This document shows, piece after piece, positions 50,409 to 59,263 of a stretch of DNA of 64,000 nt. The translations under genes and the position numbers were made by a program. Below the pieces are notes generated by a model. It was not told the DNA's origin and did no database searches. It saw only the letters and a list, made by a program, of their open reading frames with translations. Origin of the DNA: Polycyclovorans sp964425915 (GTDB lineage Bacteria > Pseudomonadota > Gammaproteobacteria > Nevskiales > Nevskiaceae); contig CAYROO010000003.1 in NCBI GenBank assembly GCA_964425915.1, positions 1 through 64,000 on the forward strand, read 5' to 3'. How positions within the stretch are numbered: position 1 is the first letter of the stretch; the number at the start of each line of letters is the position of its first letter.

Positions 50409-50438
50409 AAAAAAGCCCCGCATGGACATGCGGGGCTT
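50409..50438 (-). terminator. Rho-independent terminator of the RND transporter operon
   Basis: On the minus strand an 11-bp perfect stem, AAGCCCCGCAT and ATGCGGGGCTT (complement of 50413-50438), closes a 4-base loop and is followed by a run of six T. It begins 27 bases after the stop of the RND gene, and it is the best terminator in the window. Confidence 0.9.
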
Positions 50439-50464
50439 CTGTGTCGACCAATGGCCGTGATCGA

Positions 50465-53041
50465 TCAGCCGTTGGGCAGCTTCATCAGGTAGCGGCAGAG
50501 CGCCGGGCAGACAAACACCGCGCCGAGCATGTTGGCAAAGAAGGCGAAGGTCAGCAGCAGGCCCATGTCGGCCTGGAACTGCAGCCCTGACCACAACCAG
50601 GTTGCCACCGAACCCGACAGCACCAGCCCGGTGAACATGACCGGCTTGCCGGTCATGCGCAGCGTCTCGTAGTAGGCATCCGCCAGGCTCATGCCCTTCT
50701 TCACGTACTCCTCAATCGTGGAGTAGATGTAGATGCCGTAGTCAACGCCAATCCCCACCGCCAGGGCTGCCACCGGCAAGGTGGCAACCTTCATGCCGAT
50801 GCCGTTGATCGCCATCAATGCGTAGATCATCTGCGAGACGATGTAGAGCGGCAGCAAGATCGAGAACACCCCGGCCACGTTCCGGAACGACAACCACAGG
50901 AAGATGATGATCACCGCGTAGACGTAGTAAACGATGGCCTTCTCCTTGGCCATCACCACTTCGTTGGTCGCCGCCATGACGCCCACGTTGGCGGTGGCCA
51001 GAGCGAAATGTACCGGGCAATCGGCGCTGAACGCCTCGAACTCTGTCTGGGCGGTCTCGACCGCCGCGCGCAGATCGACAATGTCCGGATGGGCATCGAT
51101 CTCGGAATCGGTCAGCCCCTTCGCCCGCAGGCTGTCGGTGGTTTGGCGCTGCTGCAGGCGAAGATCACCCCAGGCGCGGCGCGCCACCGTCCGGTCCACG
51201 CACTGCTGCGGGTTGGCTTCAGGGTGCTCCTCGTAATACTCCTCGGCATTGGCCGCATTGAAGGCCTTCACGGCGTCGGTGGCGCGGGTGATGGTGGTGG
51301 CCTTGTGGTCGGCCATGAACAGGAACACCGCCATCGCCGAGCAATCAGGATTAAGCAGCCCCGAAGAGGTCGGAATCGGGGTGATCGCCTGCACCATGAC
51401 GTACTGGTTGCGCGGCAGGATGTGGTACTTCGGCGAGGCTTCTGAGAACGCCGCCGTCACCTGCTTGGCCGCCCAGGGCAGCGACACATAGGACTGCACG
51501 CCCTCGACGTTCTGCATGGTCCAGGCAAAGCGATCGATCTGTGACATCACGTCGTAGCGGATACAGGCATCCTTCGAGGTCTCGGCGATGACCTTGAGGA
51601 TGTCGGTGCCGATGGCAAAGCTTTCCACCACGGCTTCCGTATCCTGGTTGTAGCGTGAGTCGGGACGCAGTTCCGGCACGCCGGCCTGGGCGTCGCCGTA
51701 GATCATGTCCTGCCCCTTCCACAGGGCCCAGCCATAGGTGGAGGCTGCAGCGAGGATGATCAGCGCCGCCGGCCCTGGACGCGTGATGACGGTCATGGCC
51801 CGGAATGCCGGGTTGAACACGGCTTCCCGCGCTTCCTGCTTCTTGACAAAGGCGTCAACGTCCTTGACGTCCATGTAAGTCAGCCAGATCGGCATCAGCA
51901 CCTTGTTGGTGATGATGATGGCGATCATGCCGTAGGAGGCGTTGATGGCCATCTCACGGATCACGTCGATGGGGATCAGCATGATGGTGAGGAAGCCAGC
52001 GGTGTCGGTGATCAACGCCGTGGTGCCAGGAATGGCGAGTCGGCGGAACGTCTCCACCGAGGCGTCATATCCACTCTTGCCGGTGGCCAGTTCCGACACC
52101 CAGGAACTGGTGTACTGCACACCGTGCGACACCGATACCGAGAGAATCAGGAAGGGCACCAGAATGGCGAATGGGTCCAGCCCGTACCCGGACAGCGTGA
52201 GCAGACCGAATTCCCAGATCACCGCCACGAAGGCGCATACCAGTGGCAGGATGGACAGCTTGAAACTGCCGAGATAGAGAATCAGCAGGACGAAGGTCAT
52301 GCCGAGGGCGACGAAGAAGTAGGTGATGACTTCCATCGCGGCGTCGGTGACGTCACCGATCACCTTGGCAAAGCCGAGAATGTGGACGTCGACCTGGTCA
52401 TCTTCGAACTGGCGGATCTTCTCTTCCAGCTGCCGTGCCACTTCCTGGTAGTTCAGCTTCTCGCCCGTCACCGGGTCGGTTTCCAGCAGCTCGGCGAACA
52501 CCATCGCGCCGCGTTGATCCTTGGTGGTGTAGCGACCGATGATGCCGGCCTTGCCCACATTGGATCGGATCAGGTCGAAATACTCCTCCGTCGGCTGGTA
52601 CTCCGCCGGGATCACATTACCGCCGCGGAACCCCCCTTCCACCACTTCGATAAACCGCACGTCAGGCGTGAACAGGGAGGACACACGCGAGCGATCCACC
52701 CCCGGCAGGAAGAACACCTCATCGGTGACCTGCTTGAGCTTGCTGAGGAAGTGCTCGTTGTAGATGTCGCCGTCCTTCTGGATCAACGCCACCAGCACCG
52801 TGTTGGCGCCGCCGAACTCCGCCTCGTAGTGCTTGTACACCTGCATGTACTCGTGTTCGAGCGGAATCGATTTGTCGAAGCCGGCATCCACATGAGTGCC
52901 CGCGGCGAACCACGCGAAAACCGCCGTCAGTACGCCCAGCAGTGCCAGCATCAGCACCCGCTTGCCGTAGATGATCGGCTCAATGAACTGGAGAATCTTT
53001 TCCTGCATGCCACCGGGCGCCGCGCTGGATGGACCGGCCAT
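50465..53041 (-). CDS. RND/MMPL-family transporter
   Basis: An 858-residue inner-membrane protein with the RND layout: helix 1 (about 28-48), a large periplasmic loop with VDAGFDKSIPLEHEYMQVY, helices 2-6 around residues 225-400 (VALGMTFVLLILYLGSFKLS, FLILSVSVSHGVQYTS), a second loop (about 440-690), and helices 8-12 (VYAVIIIFLWLSFRNVAGVF, LAVGIGVDYGIYIYSTIEEY). It belongs with the MMPL/HpnN-like exporters of lipids and hydrophobic compounds rather than the AcrB drug pumps. The substrate is unknown. It starts 44 bp after the YCF48 gene, with GGGGAG upstream, and ends at a strong terminator. Confidence 0.85.
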   Translation of the reverse strand: MAGPSSAAPGGMQEKILQFIEPIIYGKRVLMLALLGVLTAVFAWFAAGTHVDAGFDKSIPLEHEYMQVYKHYEAEFGGANTVLVALIQKDGDIYNEHFLSKLKQVTDEVFFLPGVDRSRVSSLFTPDVRFIEVVEGGFRGGNVIPAEYQPTEEYFDLIRSNVGKAGIIGRYTTKDQRGAMVFAELLETDPVTGEKLNYQEVARQLEEKIRQFEDDQVDVHILGFAKVIGDVTDAAMEVITYFFVALGMTFVLLILYLGSFKLSILPLVCAFVAVIWEFGLLTLSGYGLDPFAILVPFLILSVSVSHGVQYTSSWVSELATGKSGYDASVETFRRLAIPGTTALITDTAGFLTIMLIPIDVIREMAINASYGMIAIIITNKVLMPIWLTYMDVKDVDAFVKKQEAREAVFNPAFRAMTVITRPGPAALIILAAASTYGWALWKGQDMIYGDAQAGVPELRPDSRYNQDTEAVVESFAIGTDILKVIAETSKDACIRYDVMSQIDRFAWTMQNVEGVQSYVSLPWAAKQVTAAFSEASPKYHILPRNQYVMVQAITPIPTSSGLLNPDCSAMAVFLFMADHKATTITRATDAVKAFNAANAEEYYEEHPEANPQQCVDRTVARRAWGDLRLQQRQTTDSLRAKGLTDSEIDAHPDIVDLRAAVETAQTEFEAFSADCPVHFALATANVGVMAATNEVVMAKEKAIVYYVYAVIIIFLWLSFRNVAGVFSILLPLYIVSQMIYALMAINGIGMKVATLPVAALAVGIGVDYGIYIYSTIEEYVKKGMSLADAYYETLRMTGKPVMFTGLVLSGSVATWLWSGLQFQADMGLLLTFAFFANMLGAVFVCPALCRYLMKLPNG

Positions 53042-53085
53042 GGTGTCTCCCCTGAATACTTTAGATCGTGATGGGTGGCGAAGCG

Positions 53086-54069
53086 TCAGTTGGGCAACGG
53101 TGCCCGCTGAATGCCGGACTCACCCACGGACAGCAACCCGCCCCCGAATTCGATGGTGGCCGACAATGGGGTGCCGCGTGCCGATTTGAAGGAACGCGCG
53201 GCATCGCCGTCGACGATGGTCACCACGCCGTTGAGGCCCACCATCGCCACGCGACCATCGTCGAGACGCGCGCCGCCAAACATGCTGGCGACATCGTCGT
53301 TCTTGATCAGGGTCCAGGCATCGACCGCCGGCTGATTGACCGGATCGCTGTTGCGGTAGAGCGTGCCGCGCAGGCCGAATATCAGAACCCCGCGCTCACC
53401 ACTCGGCAGGGCGCCGAAGAACGAGCTTTCATAGGGTGACTCCAGGCGCGTCCAACTGGCGCCTTCATCAGTGGAATAGGCCAGCATGCCCAGCTCGCCG
53501 GCGATGAACAGGGTGCCGTCATTCAGCCTCGTGATGCTGTTGAAATGCACTTCCTCATCGCGAATGGACGGTGCCTCCACCTCGTTCCACGTGCTACCGC
53601 CATCCGTGGTCTCGACCATCAAACCGTAGGCACCGACCACCAGCGCCCGTTCCGCGCTGAACACCCAGAGGTCCAGATAGGGTCGCTCCAGCTCCGGATC
53701 GAAATTCTGCAAGGTCCAGCTGCGACCGCCATCGGTGGTCTGGACGATGGTGGCGTCGTGTCCAACCGCCCAGCCCACCTCGCCGCCCTCGGCAAACGCC
53801 ACTGCCGTCAGCGCGGCGCGCACGGGCACCTCGGTCTGCGCCCATTCGTTCCCGTCCGCTGACAGGAGAATGTGGCCGCGATCACCCACCGCCACCAGGC
53901 GCTTGCCGGTATTCACCACGTCCAGGAGCAGACTTTGGTCCGCCAACGGCATGATCTGCGCGGGCCGTGGAATATGCTTGAGGGTCAGTTCATCCTGCGC
54001 TGCCAGTGGAAGGGCCGCCGTCAACATCAGCCCCGCGATCCCCCAACCACCCCAGTTATTGCGTCTCAT
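53086..54069 (-). CDS. Exported YCF48/BNR-repeat propeller protein
   Basis: A 327-residue protein with a signal peptide (GIAGLMLTAALPLAAQ). Repeated blades of the YCF48/BNR type follow: VGDRGHILLSADGNEW, VGHDATIVQTTDGGRSWTL, VGAYGLMVETTDGGSTWNEV, AGELGMLAYSTDEGASWTRL. In plants and cyanobacteria YCF48 helps photosystem II assembly, but the family is widespread in non-photosynthetic bacteria, where it often sits next to RND transporters and DUF1302/DUF1329 proteins. A periplasmic adaptor role is the best inference here. Confidence 0.82.
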   Translation of the reverse strand: MRRNNWGGWGIAGLMLTAALPLAAQDELTLKHIPRPAQIMPLADQSLLLDVVNTGKRLVAVGDRGHILLSADGNEWAQTEVPVRAALTAVAFAEGGEVGWAVGHDATIVQTTDGGRSWTLQNFDPELERPYLDLWVFSAERALVVGAYGLMVETTDGGSTWNEVEAPSIRDEEVHFNSITRLNDGTLFIAGELGMLAYSTDEGASWTRLESPYESSFFGALPSGERGVLIFGLRGTLYRNSDPVNQPAVDAWTLIKNDDVASMFGGARLDDGRVAMVGLNGVVTIVDGDAARSFKSARGTPLSATIEFGGGLLSVGESGIQRAPLPN

Positions 54070-54172
54070 CAGCGTGCGCTCCAGGCCTTGCCGCGACGTT
54101 TGTCGTCATTGGAATGATCGCCCTGAGCACCACGCACCCAGGGCGTCTACAGATTGAAGGGCTGCGCCCGCC

Positions 54173-56455
54173 TCAGAACTGATAGCCCAGCCAGAGCAGC
54201 AGATTGTCACGGTCGCGAAGGGCGTCACGCACCCCGCCGCCTGTGAACCAAGTGTAACGAATCTCTCCCAGGTACTTCGACAGGTAATCCCAGCGCACGC
54301 CGGAAATGATCTGCTTGCGCCCCTCGACAAAGTTCTGCCCCAACCCTGGCCCCACCCCTTCCACGTCGTGGAAGAAAGCGTTGAGGAACTCCAGGTTGGC
54401 ACCGAAGATCGCGTTGTCGAAACGGGTCAGAGTGACGAACCGATAGCCGTAGGAGTGCTTGGTGCCGAAACCATCCCGGTCAAACCACGCGGTGGGGTTC
54501 TGCAATCCGTTGGTAGTGCCGCCGGAAAAATCCCGATTGTCGCTGCTGGGATCGTTCACGTCGGTGCGGATATCCCGCGGGTTGATGCCCAGGCTGAGAT
54601 CCGCGCCACCCGAGATGTGCGTATCCGTACCCGCGCCATTGGCCTGGAACTCCGACAGCGACGGATAGCCCGGCAAATGGGTGTAGCCCATCTCCAGCAG
54701 CAGCGTCATCTGGGAGGCGCCGAAGGGGTTCTCGGTGGCCCCCAGCAGACGCAGCAGCGACAGGTTGAGCTGACCGATACCCATCGGCTCCCAGCCACGG
54801 ACGTACTGCCCGGGCTGAGTCTCGACACCGCGGTAGTTGGTCTGGATGAAATCCGGCACCGCAGTGCGGCGCCCTGGGAGGGTAGCGATGCTCAGGTCAA
54901 GATCGTTGGCGGGAAATGCCGGCTGCAGCAGGGCGAAGATCAGGTCGGTGGTATGCACCTGGATCGGCAGGTTGTCACGCCAAACATACTCGCCGGAGAG
55001 CGCGTAGTTGCCCACCGTGGTGTTGAAGGACATGCCGTACATGCGGATGTCCTCCGGATACTCGACAAAGATGCGCGCGGTATCCAACGGTAACGCCTCG
55101 CCGCCCAAGGGCAGCTGCGGATTGCCCCCGGCAGTGTTTTGCAGCAGCGCCAGAATTTCCGGCACCGACAGGCCCAGGCCGCAGCCGGCAGCGATCGGCC
55201 CAAGAGCGCCGACCAGGCCGCCCGTCACGCTGTCCGGAAGACAGGTGGCGTCGGCCGCGAAGCCACTCACGCTGGGAATCCGGGCGTGATAGTTGGAGAA
55301 GTAGAAGCCGAACTCGGTGCCACCGTTGAGGTTGTCAGCGAAGTAACGCAGCGAGATGCCGTACTGACCGCCATCGTCTGGCTCCCGACGCGCTTCCGCG
55401 GCGAAATCGCGCTGCAGGGTGCGGCTTGATTCCGAGTCGAGAATGAAGATCGGATCGTCCGGGTTGTCCCCGGGAATGTAGAGGCCATTCGGATCCTCCG
55501 GCGCCTTGGCGAACGACAGCATGGCGTAGGTTCCGCCCTCGCCGAGGATGTCGGAGACCGAGAAGAAACTACCGACCGGGTCGATCGACACTGGCTCCCA
55601 TTCGTATCCGTAAAACAACTCGACGTTGAGGCCGTAGGTGATCTCGGTGTTGAGTGTGATCATCCCCAGCGGCCGCTGGAGTTCCTTGATGTCAAAGCCC
55701 GGCACCCGCAGCAGGGCCTGGTCAGCGGGGTTGATGGCGTTCAGGGAGTTCGACAGCAGGAACCCGGACTCCCCCCAGTTCAGTACCTGCTGGCCAATCT
55801 TGACGCCGACCGCACGGTCGCCAATGTCGAAACTGCGACTGACGAAGAAATCGAGGAAGCGCACTTCACGCGCGATGACGTCCTTGCCTGCTGAGGAAAA
55901 TGACTCCCGTCCAACCTGCAGGGTGGTGTCGGGATGGAACTGGTCGAGATCGTTGTAGGCAGCGTCGAACAGCGCCAGGGTGCGGATGAAGACGTTGGCG
56001 TCGAACAGCGAGAACGAGATGTCGGTCGTCAGCTTCGAGGCGCCGTGCACGAGGTCGTACTTGTCGAAGTTGAGGTTGCCATTGTCGGCGTTGGGCGAAA
56101 ACGACCCCGGCTGATTGACGAAAAAGACATTGGGGTTGACGCCATTGACCGCATCCGCGGTCGCCGAGCAGGTGTTACCCGAGAAGGTGTTGCTGCCGCG
56201 CGGTCCCGGCCCGCTGCTGCCGTCATCGCCGACCCGGGCGACACACAGCCCGGGGTTGAGGCTGCTCTTGCCGATGTTGCTGGGATCAATGTCCTGCATA
56301 CGCATGAGGCCGCCAACCGTGAACAGGTTACCGACTGTCACGGTCTTGCCGCCGATATCGAACTGCAGGGCCGAAGCGGCCAGCGGCAGGAGCAGACCGG
56401 CGCCGGCCAGCCCCTTTGCAAATTGACGGATACGCGGGGGTTTGGACACAGCCAT
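54173..56455 (-). CDS. DUF1302-family outer-membrane protein
   Basis: A 760-residue protein with a signal peptide (residues about 12-29). It has the DUF1302 pattern: LQFDIGGKTVTVGNLFTVGG, YDLVHGASKLTTDISFSL, VGVKIGQQVLNWGESGFLLS, LNAINPADQALLRVPG. The remainder alternates strands and ends LLLWLGYQF, a C-terminal barrel signature. DUF1302 proteins are thought to form outer-membrane channels for hydrophobic molecules and usually pair with DUF1329; no DUF1329 gene is in this window. It heads the operon with YCF48 and RND. ATG 56455 has GAGGGAG upstream. Confidence 0.85.
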   Translation of the reverse strand: MAVSKPPRIRQFAKGLAGAGLLLPLAASALQFDIGGKTVTVGNLFTVGGLMRMQDIDPSNIGKSSLNPGLCVARVGDDGSSGPGPRGSNTFSGNTCSATADAVNGVNPNVFFVNQPGSFSPNADNGNLNFDKYDLVHGASKLTTDISFSLFDANVFIRTLALFDAAYNDLDQFHPDTTLQVGRESFSSAGKDVIAREVRFLDFFVSRSFDIGDRAVGVKIGQQVLNWGESGFLLSNSLNAINPADQALLRVPGFDIKELQRPLGMITLNTEITYGLNVELFYGYEWEPVSIDPVGSFFSVSDILGEGGTYAMLSFAKAPEDPNGLYIPGDNPDDPIFILDSESSRTLQRDFAAEARREPDDGGQYGISLRYFADNLNGGTEFGFYFSNYHARIPSVSGFAADATCLPDSVTGGLVGALGPIAAGCGLGLSVPEILALLQNTAGGNPQLPLGGEALPLDTARIFVEYPEDIRMYGMSFNTTVGNYALSGEYVWRDNLPIQVHTTDLIFALLQPAFPANDLDLSIATLPGRRTAVPDFIQTNYRGVETQPGQYVRGWEPMGIGQLNLSLLRLLGATENPFGASQMTLLLEMGYTHLPGYPSLSEFQANGAGTDTHISGGADLSLGINPRDIRTDVNDPSSDNRDFSGGTTNGLQNPTAWFDRDGFGTKHSYGYRFVTLTRFDNAIFGANLEFLNAFFHDVEGVGPGLGQNFVEGRKQIISGVRWDYLSKYLGEIRYTWFTGGGVRDALRDRDNLLLWLGYQF

Positions 56456-56489
56456 GGTACTCGCTCCCTCAGACTGTCGTTATCGTGAT

Positions 56490-56509
56490 GATCTGCCGGG
56501 CGGCAGATC
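56490..56509. promoter_or_regulatory. 20-bp palindrome in the leader of the DUF1302-RND operon
   Basis: GATCTGCCG (56490-56498) and CGGCAGATC (56501-56509) are perfect inverted repeats separated by GG. It lies 35-54 bases upstream of the DUF1302 ATG, and just downstream of a predicted start site near 56515. It could be an operator for a dimeric regulator or a 5' leader hairpin. Confidence 0.55.
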
Positions 56510-56522
56510 GGTCTGCAGGCGT

Positions 56523-56550
56523 TTTATCAGAGGCAGTCAAAGGCACGCAA
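56523..56550 (-). promoter_or_regulatory. Possible promoter of the DUF1302-YCF48-RND operon
   Basis: On the minus strand TTGCGT (complement of 56545-56550) and GATAAA (complement of 56523-56528) are 16 bp apart. With the palindrome directly downstream, this would suit repression by roadblock. Moderate match only. Confidence 0.4.
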
Positions 56551-56580
56551 TACGGAGAATCGGCCCATTGACGCCGGGCC

Positions 56581-57333
56581 TCAACTGGCTTCGCGCCAGA
56601 TCAGGCTGGCCATGCGCCCACTGGTCGGGTCGCGCCGGTGCGACGGACAGCGATCCGCGGCCGTGTAGGTGCATAGGTCGGCAGACGTGATGTCGCGCAG
56701 GCCCAGGGCCTGCAACCGACGGCGGGCAAGCTGCAGCAGATCGGCATGATGATGCCCGGGGCGTGCCGCCGGGTGGAACGCCGCCGCGGCCCCGGGATCG
56801 TCGGTGACGAAAGCCTCACGTACGTCCGCCCCTACCTCGAAGGCCTCGGCACCGATGGCCGGCCCCAACCATGCCCGCAGGCGCACGGCCGGCGTCTCCA
56901 TAGCTGCGACGGTCCGCTCCAATACGCCAGCCGCCAGTCCCCGCCACCCGGCGTGGGCGGCCGCCACCACGCCGCCGTCATCTCGGCTGAGCAGTACCGG
57001 CAGGCAGTCGGCGGTCATCACCACACAGGCCCAGCCGCGGGCCCGGGTCACGGCCGCATCCGCTTCCGGGTGGGCGTCATCGACGGGCAGCGCCACCACT
57101 GCAGTGCCGTGTACCTGTCGCAACCAGGTGAGCCGGGGCCGCCCCGGCAGACGGCCTTGCAGGATCGCGCGATTGGCCAGCGCAGTGGCGGGGGCGTCTC
57201 CGGCGTGGGTGGCAAGATTGAAGCGGCGTTCCGGCGCGTCACCGCACCAGGTCTGCCAGGCCTGAACACCCGGCGGCGCGCGCCAGGCCACGGGCTGCCA
57301 GCGCGGATCAGGCGCCATCATCGCGGGGGTCAT
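56581..57333 (-). CDS. pgeF: Purine nucleoside phosphorylase-like laccase-domain protein PgeF
   Basis: YfiH/PgeF family, 250 residues; E. coli PgeF is a peptidoglycan editing factor, and relatives have purine nucleoside phosphorylase or oxidase activity. Landmarks are WLRQVHGTAVV, with the first metal histidine, near residue 86, VMTADCLPVLLS, with the cysteine ligand, near 118, AAHAGWRGLAAGV, with the second histidine, near 135, and SGRMASLIW at the C-terminus. ATG 57333 has GGAG five bases upstream; ATG 57321 and 57318 are alternatives. It overlaps rluD by 26 bp, a common rluD-pgeF pairing. Confidence 0.9.
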   Translation of the reverse strand: MTPAMMAPDPRWQPVAWRAPPGVQAWQTWCGDAPERRFNLATHAGDAPATALANRAILQGRLPGRPRLTWLRQVHGTAVVALPVDDAHPEADAAVTRARGWACVVMTADCLPVLLSRDDGGVVAAAHAGWRGLAAGVLERTVAAMETPAVRLRAWLGPAIGAEAFEVGADVREAFVTDDPGAAAAFHPAARPGHHHADLLQLARRRLQALGLRDITSADLCTYTAADRCPSHRRDPTSGRMASLIWREAS

Positions 57334-58300
57334 GCCGCTCCAGGGCCGCCAAAAGGCCCGCCAGGTCGGGGGGCGGCGGCAGCTCCCAAAGGCAGCTCGC
57401 CCCGGTCCGCGGGTGTTGCAGCCCGAGCAGCCGCGCGTGCAGCGCCTGTCGTGGAAATGCCGCCAGGCACTCGCGCAGCGGCTCCGGCAGTCCGCTGCCG
57501 CGTACCAGCTGCGCGCCATACAGCAGATCACCCACGAGCGGATGGCGGATGTGGGCGAAGTGGACCCGAATCTGATGGGTGCGCCCGGTCTCAAGGCGCA
57601 CCCGGAGGTGCGTGTGATGCCCAAAATGGCGCTCCACCCGGTAATGGGTGACCGCCTCACGGCCGCCGCGGGGCAGCACCGCCATCTTCACCCGGTCCCG
57701 CGGATGCCGCCCGATGGGCGCATCGATGGTGCCACCGGCAATCAGCGGCCCTTGCGTCACGGCGTCGTACTCGCGCCGCACCGCACGCGCCGCCAGCTGC
57801 GACACCAGAGCAGCATGGGCTTCCAGCGTGAGCGCCACCATCAAAAGCCCACTGGTGTCCTTGTCGAGGCGGTGGACAATCCCGGCGCGCGGCACCGCCG
57901 CAGTCTGCGGAAAGTGGTGCAGCAGGGCGTTCTGCAGCGTGCCATCCGGCTGCCCGGCACCGGGATGCACGGTAAGGCCTGCCGGCTTGGCGACGATGGC
58001 CAGATCGCTGTCGGTATGGATCACCTCCAGCGGCAGGGCTTGAGCTTCAACCCGGTTCTCGGCAATGGGCTCGGCATCGATTTCGATCAGGGCGCCAGCC
58101 GCCACCGGGTCGCGCGCCCGCTGCGCCACCACCCCGTCGATTCGGACCCGTCCCTCAGACAACCATTGTTGCAGCCGGGCGCGACTGAACTGATCGAACA
58201 GACGTGCGCAGGCGACATCGGTACGGCTGCCCGCCAGGGTCTCGTCGACCACCCCACTGAGCAGGTGCTCCTCGTCGTCCCAGGGCGTCATCGACGGCAT
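57308..58300 (-). CDS. rluD: 23S rRNA pseudouridine synthase RluD
   Basis: Makes pseudouridines 1911, 1915 and 1917 in helix 69 of 23S rRNA. The 330-residue protein has an S4 RNA-binding domain (residues about 25-75, RLFDQFSRARLQQWLSEGRV) and the RluA-type catalytic domain with HRLDKDTSG (143-151, catalytic D146), followed by TGRTHQIRVHFAHIRHPLVGD. ATG 58300 or 58291 may be the start. Divergent from bamD, the order known from E. coli and other gammaproteobacteria. Confidence 0.95.
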   Translation of the reverse strand: MPSMTPWDDEEHLLSGVVDETLAGSRTDVACARLFDQFSRARLQQWLSEGRVRIDGVVAQRARDPVAAGALIEIDAEPIAENRVEAQALPLEVIHTDSDLAIVAKPAGLTVHPGAGQPDGTLQNALLHHFPQTAAVPRAGIVHRLDKDTSGLLMVALTLEAHAALVSQLAARAVRREYDAVTQGPLIAGGTIDAPIGRHPRDRVKMAVLPRGGREAVTHYRVERHFGHHTHLRVRLETGRTHQIRVHFAHIRHPLVGDLLYGAQLVRGSGLPEPLRECLAAFPRQALHARLLGLQHPRTGASCLWELPPPPDLAGLLAALERHDPRDDGA

Positions 58301-58345
58301 TGGCTATACTCGACCGCTGAACACTGCCGGCATTTTGACGCTTTC

Positions 58346-59257
58346 ATGACCACCGTTCTCCGCTCACTGGGCTTCGCACTCGTTCTCGCCACCTTGGGCG
58401 CCTGCGCTTCCAAGGGCGACACCGTACTGCCGCCCGACAATCCCTTTGGACCGAACGACCGGGTCAGCCAGCGTGAGCTGCGCCTGGAAGCCACTGAATT
58501 GTATCGGGCCGCGCGGGAGGCGCTGATGTCATCCGACTTCTCGACGGCCATCACCCGCTACGACCTGCTCACCACCCGCTACCCATTCTCGGTGTTTTCG
58601 ACCCAGGCGGAGCTGGAGCGCATCTACGCGTTCCACCGCAGTTTTGAGCCCGACCGGGCGCTGGCCGCCGCCGATCGCTTCCTGCGCGATCACCCTCGGC
58701 ACGAAGCCAGTGCCTATGTCCACTATCTGAAGGGCCTGATCAATCAGAGCCGCGGCGATCGGGTACTCACCGGCCTTGGGGTCGACACCACCAAGGACGA
58801 TGTGACCTACGCCCGCCGCGCCTTCGATGACTTCGCGCTGCTGCTGCAGAAGTATCCAGACAGCCCCTACGTTGCCGATGCCCAGCTGCGCATGATCGAG
58901 ATGCGCAACCGTATCGCCAGTCACGAGCTGCACATCGTGCGCTTCTACGTGAAACGCGGTGCCTTCCTGGCAGCGGCCCGCCGCGCCGAGACGCTGGTTG
59001 CGACCTACCCGGGCGCGCCGGCTGCGGCCGAAGCGCTGGCGCTGATGGAACGCAGCTACCGCACCCTCGGTCTCGACGCCCAGGCGGATGCCGCCGAGCA
59101 GCTGGCGCGCGGCAACGGCCTGCCGACCGCCGCCGATTTGGGTGAGCGCGAGGTTGAGCCCAGCCTGTTGCGACGCATCAGTACGGAAATTGGCAGCTGG
59201 TTCGGCCTGGGCAACGGTGACGACGCCGATGCCCTTGGCGTTGAATCAGCGTCCTGA
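58346..59257 (+). CDS. bamD: BamD, outer-membrane assembly lipoprotein
   Basis: Essential lipoprotein of the BAM complex. From ATG 58346 the protein is 303 residues with lipobox LGAC (C20). Five TPRs span about residues 45-245 (LYRAAREALMSSDFSTAITRY, then LLTTRYPFSVFSTQAELERIYAF; ASHELHIVRFYVKRGAFLAAARRAE). The C-terminal extension (residues 245-303) is longer than in E. coli. TATACT at 58305-58310 is a plausible -10 for it. The very long frame upstream of this ATG is antisense to rluD and spurious. Confidence 0.95.
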   Translation: MTTVLRSLGFALVLATLGACASKGDTVLPPDNPFGPNDRVSQRELRLEATELYRAAREALMSSDFSTAITRYDLLTTRYPFSVFSTQAELERIYAFHRSFEPDRALAAADRFLRDHPRHEASAYVHYLKGLINQSRGDRVLTGLGVDTTKDDVTYARRAFDDFALLLQKYPDSPYVADAQLRMIEMRNRIASHELHIVRFYVKRGAFLAAARRAETLVATYPGAPAAAEALALMERSYRTLGLDAQADAAEQLARGNGLPTAADLGEREVEPSLLRRISTEIGSWFGLGNGDDADALGVESAS

Positions 59258-59263
59258 ACCCGC

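Noticed and set aside
50142..50492. A 116-codon plus-strand frame across the cyclase start and the terminator
   Set aside because: It runs through a terminator stem and the start region of a real minus-strand gene; no family likeness.
54119..54145. Inverted repeat CGCCCTG/CAGGGCG between the DUF1302 and YCF48 genes
   Set aside because: A 13-base loop and no T-run; in this GC-rich DNA a 7-bp match is expected by chance, and the genes look co-transcribed.
57332..58345. Long N-terminal extension of bamD
   Set aside because: The extension is antisense to rluD; the lipoprotein signal with C20 fixes ATG 58346 as the start.
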